Source: Bolinopsis microptera (taxonomy: Eukaryota > Ctenophora > Tentaculata > Lobata > Bolinopsidae). From it: a DNA stretch of 60,000 bases. Positions 51,901 to 60,000 of this stretch are shown one piece after another. The notes under the pieces were generated by a model, which did no database searches, was not told the DNA's origin, and saw nothing but the letters and a program-made list of their open reading frames with translations. The stretch's first letter is position 1. Every line of letters begins with the position of its first letter. The stretch lies in NCBI RefSeq assembly GCF_026151205.1, contig NC_087083.1, positions 5,188,460 through 5,248,459 of the forward strand, read 5' to 3'. A program made the position numbers and the translations under genes.

Positions 51901-53752
51901 ATGTTCGTAGGGTCCTAACTACCATATCCGTGAGAAATCCGTGGTGAACATTCGAAATCCTTCGGAATGGGCCACTTTCCCCTCACTATTCATGCTATAA
52001 TGCATACATTATGTCATGACTGTGAAAGATTCTTAGTCCAGACATTATGGACATGTGCCTGCAAATTATTCAGTATACCCACGAAACTTTGCTGCACAGA
52101 ACTTCCCAAAGGTATAATAAACGATTTCGGTTGAGACATTTTTTTACCTTGGGCAAAACCCAGAGGGCCACGCCCATATTGACCCAATAACGTAACTGAC
52201 CCCTTATCCCTTGCTTCTGAAGGTCTTAGAGACATCAAAATAGCTAAACGAAGCCGCATATGCATGCGCGTTATCTAACATAGACGGGAGGCAAAAATGG
52301 CTGATAAAACCAATTTTGCTCTATTTGTGCACATTTCTCCAAATAACTCGAAAAGTAAGCAATTTAGGGTTCTGTAGCTTCCATAAGTTTATAATAAACC
52401 TGGCCAGTTCTGCACAATTAGCATCATTCAAAAAACTCTAAGGCCTTCATAGCTCAATGTACCCACATACCCATCATTTTGTTTTTGCATGATTTTCAGG
52501 AAACCGAAAATCATTTTTCGCCAATAACTGTAAAGTAACACTTTAAGGCAAATGTTTTCTTCGTAAGTCATAATATAAATATGCCAATTGCGGTTCTTTT
52601 GCACTCTATCCAAAGACTCTAATCACAATCCATCAAAGTTAGTAACAATCGGCCTCAGCGGCGCCACGTCCCATAAATGGTTTTTTTGGCGAATTACTCG
52701 AAAAGTAAGGATTTTAGGCAATGTGGTAGATCAATAACTCCTTTATATAAACATGCTTATGCGGCTTCGTTTTAAGCTATTTGAGTCTCTACGACCCATC
52801 CAGAAGCAAGTAAATGTTACACTCGCTCTATACCCCCCCCCCCCCCCCCCTCCCTATAATACCAGGCCTCTTTGCGAGTTGTGGACAGAGTGACAAGAAA
52901 GTGCACAGTTAAAAGAACCCTGTGAGAAATCGCATTCTTGCATCGACTGGGTCAAATTATAGAGGTAAAAGAATAGGGTCCGGTACATTCAGAATACCCG
53001 GTATAGATTGGCAAGATGAACGAGAGGTTTTAGATCATTGAAATCAATAAAATATAGTACAGCAGGTAAATCGGTTCGATCTTAAATGGTCCTTTTGTGC
53101 AGTTTCTTTATGTGGAATTTGATAAAGCTGTATTGTAATTTAGTTACGAAACTCTAATATTGGTGTGGTTAACCTTTTCAGGTCCAGCCCTTTCCGCTAA
53201 GCTATTCCTAATAACTAAAATATGTCGAGATTACGAACTCCAACTTCAAATATTGATGATTTTAGTATTCCTCAATCTAAAAATCTTCGACATTTTTCTG
53301 CAAGGCATTTATCCACGTTTCATGCAATTCAACACTTTTGGCGAAAAAAATATTTTTCAAATTTTCAAAACTTTTTTTCAAGTCTCGAAAAAAAATTTTA
53401 GTGAAAATTTTTATGAAGTTTTTCTAAAAACTACATTTCTCCGTGTTTCAAACGATTTAAATCATTTAAAGCCAATAAAACATGTTCACATATTTTTGGT
53501 GATTAACTAATTTGGTAATTATCCAATTAGCTGATGTCCGATGTAAAAACTTTGATACAAAAGTTTTACTCTTGATAAGATAAACAATCTAGGTAATTTG
53601 CAGCCTTCTATGATGTTCACAACTAAAGATATTTGGCAAACCAGAAAGGTGTACAAAGGTGGTAAAAAAAAGTGGTAAAATTGGTGTTTCCGTTGAGATA
53701 CAAAATTGGCAACAAGTCTAATTATGTTTCGGAGGGGTCCCCTAACAACCAT

Positions 53753-53795
53753 ATTCCGTTGAGAAATCCTTGTGAACATTCGAATCCCACGGAAT
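53753..53795 (+). repeat. Conserved short hairpin in each monomer
   Basis: ATTCCGTTG and CAACGGAAT form 9-bp complementary arms around a loop of about 25 nt; this copy has one mismatch in the right arm. The loop and right arm include TTCGAATCCAACGGA, which partly matches the CENP-B box pattern. The same hairpin is legible in most copies, for example near 26295-26335 and 48256-48297. Confidence 0.6.
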
Positions 53796-56700
53796 GCACT
53801 TTTCCCCTTACTATTCCTGCTAATAAATGCATACATTATGTCATGACTGTGAAGATTCTTAGTCCAGTCATTTAAGGACATGTGCCTGGCAAATTTTCAG
53901 GATACCCACGAAACTTTGGCACAGTAACTTCCCAAAGGTATGAATAAACGATTTTCGGTTGGAGAACATTTTTTTACCTTGGGCAAAACCCAGGAGGGCC
54001 ACGCCCAATGTGAACCCAATAACGTAACTGACCCCTTTCATTCTGAAGGGGCGTAGAGACTTCAAAATAGCTTAAACGAGCCGCATATGCATGCGAGGTA
54101 TTAACATAGAACGGGAGGCAGAAAATGGCTGATATAACCATTTTGCTCTAGTTTTGCAACAATTCCTCAAATAACTTCGAAAAAGTAAGCATTTTTAGGG
54201 TGCATGTGTGCTTCATAAGTTGTAATATAAACATGGCCAGGTCTGCACAATTTTGCACTCATTCAAAAATCTCTAAAAAGGCCTTCTAGCTCAATGTACC
54301 ACATACCCATATTTTTTGCATGATTCTGGAACCGAAAATCAGTTTTTCGCTCAATAACTGTAAAAGTAAGCACTTTAAGGCATATGTTTCATCTCGTAAG
54401 TCATATATGAAATATGCCAATTGCGTTCTTTCACTCGTATCCAAAGACTCTATCACTATCCTATCAAAAGTTAGTAAAATCGCTCAGCGGCCACGCCCCA
54501 AAATGGTTTGGCGAAATTTCTCGAAAAGTAAGGATTTTTAGGCAATGTGTTGACAATAACGTCTAATATAATACATGCAATGCGGCTTCGTTTAAGCCAA
54601 TTTTGGAATGTTCTCTACGACCTCAGAAGCAAGGTATATTACAACTCGCTTTCCTATAACCCCCCCCCCCCCCCCCCCCCCCCTATAATACCAGGCCCCT
54701 TGCGAGTTGCGAGAGTGACAAAAAGTGCACAAGTTTAAAGAACCCCTGTGAGAAATCGCATTTCTTGCACAACTGGGTCTAATTATAGAAGGAAAATAAG
54801 AGGTCCGGTACATTCAGATACCCGGTAAAAGATTGGCAAGATTGACAGAGGATTTGATCATTGAAATCAATAAAAATGAAGTACAGCAGGTAAAAATCGT
54901 TCGATCTAAATGTCCTTTTGTGCAGTTTTCTTTATGTGGAATTTGATAAAGCTTGTATTTAATTAGTTACGAAACTCTAATATTTGTGTTAACCTTTTCC
55001 AGGTCCACCCTTCCGCTAAGACTATTCCTAATTACTAAAATATGTCGAGATTTACTGAACTTCCAACTTCCCATATTGGATGATTTTTAGTATTCCTCAA
55101 TCTAAAAATCTTCGAAATATTTCTGCAGAGTCTTTTTTTATCCACGTTTCAAAGCAATTCGAATCCCTTTTGGCGGAAAAAATATTTTTCAAATTTTCAA
55201 AAACTTTTTTTTCAATCCCCGAAAAAAAATTTAAGTGAAAATTTTCGAGTTTTTTCTAAAAACTACATTTCTCCGTGTCTCAAACGATTTAAATCATTTA
55301 AAGCCAATACAAAATTTTCACGTTTTTTTTGGTGATTAAACTAATTGGTAATTATCCATTTAGCTGATTGTCGATGTAAAAACTTTAGATACAAAATTTT
55401 ACCTCCTTGATCAGTAAAACATTCTAGGTAATTTTGCAGCCTTTCTATGAAGTTCACAACTAAAGATATTTGGCAAACAGAAAGGTGGTACAAAGGTGGT
55501 AAAAAGTGGAAAAGTGTGTTTTCCGTGAGAGATACCAAATTGGCAACCAAGTCTAATTATTTCGTAGTGTCCTAACTACCAAATTCCGTTGAGAATCCTT
55601 GTGAACATTCGAATCCAACGAGATCCATTTCCCCTTACTATTCATGCTAATTAATGCAACATTATGGTCAATGACTGTGTAAGATTCTTAGTCCAGTCAT
55701 TTATGGACATGTGCCTGCAAATTTTCAATACCCACGAAACTTTCACATAACTTCCCAAAGTAATGAATAAACGATTTCGGTTGGAGACATTTTTTTTACC
55801 TTGGGCGCAAAACCCAGGAGGGCCACGCCCAAATGACCCAATTAACGTAACTGAACACGTTTGCTTCTGAAGGTCGTTAGAGACTTCAAAATAGGCTTAA
55901 ACGAAGCCGCATATGCATGGCAGTTTTATTAACATATAACGGGAGGCAAAAATGGCTGATTAAACCAATTTGGCTCTATTTTGTGCACATTTCCTCCAAA
56001 TAACCCTTCCCCGAAAAGTAAGCATTTTAGGGTGCATGTTAGCTTCATAAGTTGTATATAAACATGGCGCATTCTGCACAAAATGCCACTCATACAAAAT
56101 CTCTAAGGCCTTCCATAACTCAATGTACACTATCCCATATTTTTGCATGATTTTCTGGAACCGAAAAATCAGTTTTTCGCCAAAAACTGTAAAATAAGCA
56201 CTTTAAAGGCAATGTTTCTTCGTAAGTCATATATAAATATCCAATTGCGGTCTTTTGCACTCTATCCCAAGCCTCTAATCACAATCCCTATCAAAAGTTA
56301 GTAAAACGGCTCAAGCGCCACGCCCAAAATGGTTTTTGCCGATTTCTCGAAAAGTAAGGATTTTAGGCAATGTGTTGATCCAATAACTCTTATATAAACA
56401 ATGCAAATGCGCTATCTTTAAGCCTATTTTGAGTCACTACGACACTTCAGAAGCAAGGTATATTACACTCGCTTCCTATACCCCCCCCCCCCCCACCCTA
56501 TATACCCGCCTCTTGCGAGTTCGAGAGTGACAAAAAGTGCCCAGTTTAAAAAACCCCTGTGAGAAATCGCATTTCTTGCACAGAACTGGTCTAATTATAA
56601 CGAGGGTAAATCAGGGTCCGTACATTCAGATTACCCGGTAAAGATTGGCAAGATTGACGAGAGGTTTTGATCATTGAAATCAATAAATGATAGTACAGAG

Positions 56701-57719
56701 GTAAAAGACGTTCGATCTTAAATGGTCCTTTTGTGCTGTTTCTTCTTAGTGGAATTGTGATAAAGCCTGTATTTTAATTAGTTACGAAACTCTAATATTG
56801 TGTGGTTAACCTTTTTCAGGTCAGCCCCTTTCCGCTAAGCTATTCCCTAATTACTAAAATAGTCGAGATTACTGAACCCAACTTCAATATTGAGATTTTA
56901 GTATTCCTCAATCTAAAAATCTTCTGAATTTTTTCGCAAGGCATTTATAACCACGTTTCATGCAATTCGATCACTTTTGGCGGAAAAAAATATTTTCAAA
57001 TTCAACTTTTTTTTCAATTCTCGAAAAAAAAATTTAAATGAAAAATTTTTGAAGTTTTTTCTAAAAACTACATTTCTCTGTTTTCAAACGATTTAAATCA
57101 TTTAAAGCCAATAAAAAATTTTTTCACTTTTTTTTGGGTGATTAACTAATTGGTAATTATCCATTTAGCTGATTGTCCGATGTAAAAACATTTTGAAACA
57201 AAAGATTTACTCCTTGATAAGATAAACATTCAGGTTAATTTGCAGCCTTCTATGATGTTCACAAACAAAAGATATTTGGCAAACCAAAAGGTGGTACAAA
57301 GGTGGTAAAAAGTGGTAAAAAGTGTGTTTCCGTTGAGATACAAAATTGGCAAACAATCTAATTTATGTCGTAGGGTCCTAACAACCATATGCCGTTGAGA
57401 AATCCTAGTGTGACATTCGAATCCAACGGAATGCCACTTTCCCCTTACTATTCATGCTAATAATGCTTACATTATGTCCTGACTGTGAAGAGTTCTAGTC
57501 CAGTCATTTATGGACATGTGCCTGCAAATTTCAGATACCCACGAAACTTTGCACAGAACTTCCCAAAGGTATGAATACAACGATTTTCGGTTGTAGACAT
57601 GTTTTTTACCTTGCAAAAACCCAGGAGGGCCACGCCCATATTGACCCAATAACGTAACGACTCCCTTGCTTTCTAAAGGTCGTAGAGACTTCAAAATAGC
57701 TTAAACGAAAGCCGCATAT

Positions 57720-57732
57720 GGGGGGGGGGGGG
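57720..57732 (+). repeat. Poly-G insertion in satellite copy 29
   Basis: About 12 extra G residues between GCCGCATATG and CATGCGAG inside the left inverted-repeat arm. All other copies read through directly. The orientation is opposite to the C tract that normally follows the right arm, as expected if a C tract had been copied across the foldback. Confidence 0.85.
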
Positions 57733-59024
57733 CATGCGAGTAATTAACATAAGAAACGGGAGGCAAAAAAGGCTGATATAACCAATTTTGCTCTATTTTG
57801 TGCACAATTTCCTTCCTCCAATAACTCAAAAGTAAGCATTTTTAGGTGCATGTGCTTCATAAGTGTATATAAACATGGCCATTCTGCACAATTTGCACTC
57901 AATCAAAAATCTCTAATCCCTTCATAGCTCAATGTTACCACATACCCATATTTTGCAATGATTTCAGGAACCGAAAATCATTTTTCGCCTGAATAACTGT
58001 AAAAGAAGCACTTTAAGGGCATATGTTTTCATCGTAAGTCTTATATTACATATGCCATTGCGGTTCTTTTGCACTCTATCTCCAAAGACCTATCACAATC
58101 CTATCAAAATTAGTAAAATATTCGCTCATCGCCACGCCCAAAATGGGTTTTGGCGAATTTTCTTTCTCGAAAAGTAAGGATTTTAGGCAATGTGTATTGA
58201 TCAATAGACTCTTATATAAACACATATGCGGCTTTCGTTTAAGCCTATTTTGAAGTCTTCCTACGACCTTCAGAAAGCAAGGTTAATTACACTCGCTCCT
58301 CATACCCCGCCCCCCCCCCCCACCTATAATACCGGCCTCTTGCGAGTTGCGAGAGTGGACAAAAAGTGCACGTTTAATAGAACCACCCCTGTGAGAAATC
58401 GCATTCTTGCACAACAGGTCTAATTATAGAGGTAAATAAGAGTTCCGGTACATTCAGATACCCGTATAGATTTTGGCAAGATTGACAGAGGTATTTGATC
58501 ATTTGAAATCAATAAAAATGGAAATAAAAAGTTTTTTACAGCCAGTAAAATCGGTTGTCGATCTAAATGGGTCCTTTTTGTGCTTCTTATGTGGATTTTG
58601 ATAAAGCTGTAATGTAATTTAGTTACGAAACTCTAATATTGTGTGGTTAACCTTTTTTTCAGTCCAGCCTTTTCCGGCTAAGCTATTCCTAATTACTAAA
58701 TATGCGAGATTTACTGAACTCCAACTTCAAAAATTTATGATTTTTAGAATCCTCAATCTAAAAATCTTCGAAATTTTTCTTGCAAGGCATTTTTATCGCA
58801 CGTTTCATGCAATTCGATCACTTATGGATGGCGAAAAAAATATTTTCAAATTTTCATACTTTTTTTTTTCAAGTCTCGAAAGAAAATTTTAAGTGAAAAA
58901 TTTTTGAAAGTTTTCTAAAAACTACTACTTTCTCCGTGTTTCAAACGATTTAAATCATTTTAAGCCAATTAAAAAATTTTCACTTATTTTTGGTGCTTAA
59001 CTTAATTGGTAATTATCCATTAGC

Positions 59025-60000
59025 TGATTGTCCGAGAAAAACTTTTGATAGAACAAAAGTTTTACTCCCTTGATAAGATAAACATTCTAGGTGAATTTAA
59101 TTTGCAGCCTTCTATGATGTTCACAACTAAAGATATTTGGCAAAAACCAGAAAAGGTGGTACAAAGGTGGTAAAAAGTGTAAAGTGGTGTTTCCGTTAGA
59201 TAACAAAATTTGCAACAAGTCAATTTGTACGTAGGGGTCCAAACTACCATATCCCGTTGAGAAATCCTTGTGAACATCGAATCCAACGGAAAAATGCCAC
59301 TTTTTTTCCCCTTACTAGTCATGCTAATAATGCAACAATTATGTCATGACTGTGAAGATTCTTAGTCCAGTCATCTGTATGGACATGTGCCTGCAAAATT
59401 TTCAGATACCCAACGAAACTTTGCACAGAAATTCCCAAAGGTATGAATAAACGATTTTCGGTTGGAGACATTTTTTTACATTGGGCAAAACCCAGGAGGG
59501 CCACGCCCATATTGACCCATAACGTAACAGACCCCTTGCTTCTGAAGGTCGTAGAGACTTCAAAATAGGCTTAAACGAAGCCGCATATGCAAGCGAGTTA
59601 TTAACAACATAGAACGGGGAGGCAAAAATGGCTGATCATAACCAATTTTTGCTCTATTTGTTCACATTCCCTCCAAATAACTCGAAAAGTAAGCAATTTA
59701 GGGTGCATGTTGCTTCATATAAGTTGTATAATAAACATGGCCCAAATCTGCACAATTTTCACTCATCAAAAATCTCTAAGGCCTTCATAGCTCAATGTAC
59801 ACATACCCATATTTTGCATGATTTCTGGAACCGAAAATCGAGTTTTTTTCCGTACGCCAATAACTGTAAAAAGAAGTCACTTTAAGGCATAATGTTCTCT
59901 TCGTAAGTCAGGTAAATAAATATGCCAAATTGCGGTTCTTTTGCACTCTATCCAAAGACGCCTATCACAATCCTATCAAGAAAGTTAGTAAAATCGCTCA
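59025..60000 (+). repeat. Partial last satellite monomer, truncated by the window end
   Basis: Contains the first ~975 bp of the unit: hairpins, left inverted arm (about 59535-59592), first subrepeat (about 59675) and most of the second (about 59865). It is still in phase and in the same orientation, so the array continues beyond 60000 and its right end is unknown. Confidence 0.95.

Larger units (their letters stand above)
5975..60000. repeat. Satellite DNA array: about 29.5 head-to-tail copies of a ~1.83-kb monomer
   Basis: The whole right 54 kb is one tandem array. Using the conserved TGATTGTCCGATG block as anchor, copies begin near 5991, 7791, 9618, 11438, 13268, 15105, 16944, 18770, 20604, 22407, 24246, 26067, 27906, 29759, 31565, 33389, 35213, 37071, 38925, 40791, 42601, 44397, 46218, 48031, 49857, 51710, 53532, 55365, 57170 and 59025. 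That is 29 full units, mean 1,829 bp, range about 1,795-1,866, and a partial 30th cut by the window end. All are in the same orientation, with no truncated, inverted or missing unit and no foreign insertion. Copies differ mostly by 1-4 base indels. In my by-eye consensus the stretch that gives the longest open frames (minus strand) holds none above about 110 codons, and no family protein or RNA gene is recognisable. Confidence 0.97.

Noticed and set aside
6000-60000. Many recurring frames of 60-167 codons, including proline-rich ones over the C tract and a recurrent minus-strand frame ending HSHDIMYALLA
   Set aside because: They repeat once per satellite monomer, break at different places because of indels, often lack ATG, and a by-eye consensus of the stretch giving the longest ones still yields no frame above about 110 codons.
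5975-60000. Ribosomal, histone, 5S or snRNA gene cluster
   Set aside because: The kilobase-scale tandem layout suggested it, but no conserved rRNA, histone or snRNA segment is recognisable in the monomer.
5975-60000. Telomeric repeat array
   Set aside because: TTAGGG occurs only as single isolated hits within each monomer, never in tandem.
5975-60000. Tandem Helitron or LTR element
   Set aside because: No Rep/helicase, reverse transcriptase or integrase fragments, and no convincing TC...CTRR or LTR ends in the monomer; relation to non-autonomous Helitrons remains only a possibility.

Overview
The window is eukaryotic, AT-rich, low-gene-density DNA, most likely from a mollusc and perhaps a bivalve. 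The organism call rests on one recognisable gene, an LDL-receptor-class-A rhodopsin-type GPCR. Its family was first described as GRL101 in the snail Lymnaea and is expanded in bivalves and other lophotrochozoans. No marker gives the species.

Layout. (1) Positions 1-361: non-coding, with one G-run/C-run hairpin. (2) Positions 362-1351: a minisatellite of 26 core units in 44-bp and 30-bp forms. It runs straight into a probable internal exon (1333-1479, + strand) coding for an ideal coiled-coil heptad segment with a consensus donor site. The repeat unit carries a complete 3' splice site (branch-point-like CTAAC, pyrimidine tract, CAG), so the minisatellite looks like a 26-fold tandem duplication of the exon's own intron/exon junction. 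(3) Positions 1480-2677: intronic or intergenic DNA with a weak MITE-like inverted-repeat element and candidate poly(A) signals for the next gene. (4) Positions 2678 to about 5919 (open to 5986), minus strand: an intact open exon of about 1,100 codons for the GPCR, which is convergent with the coiled-coil gene. No ATG start is visible; upstream exon(s) are implied. (5) About 5975-60000: one uninterrupted head-to-tail satellite array, 29 complete monomers plus about half of a 30th, mean length about 1,829 bp. It fills 90% of the window and continues past its end.

The satellite monomer has internal architecture. It contains three diverged direct subrepeats of about 170 bp, each with a TATATAAA-like box. 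Flanking arms of about 60 bp form a nearly perfect inverted repeat around a loop of about 475 bp. Every copy carries a C-homopolymer tract at the same place. There is also a roughly 200-bp A/T-homopolymer segment, several short hairpins and palindromes, and no coding capacity. My by-eye consensus has no open frame above about 110 codons in the stretch I translated, which is the stretch with the longest fragments.

Caution on sequence quality: copies differ mainly by scattered 1-4 base indels, homopolymer changes and small local duplications. The adjacent single-copy GPCR exon has no frameshift at all. This pattern fits residual long-read error in an unpolishable repeat better than biological divergence. 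Short open frames inside the array should not be called as genes, and copy number and copy-to-copy variation need raw-read confirmation.
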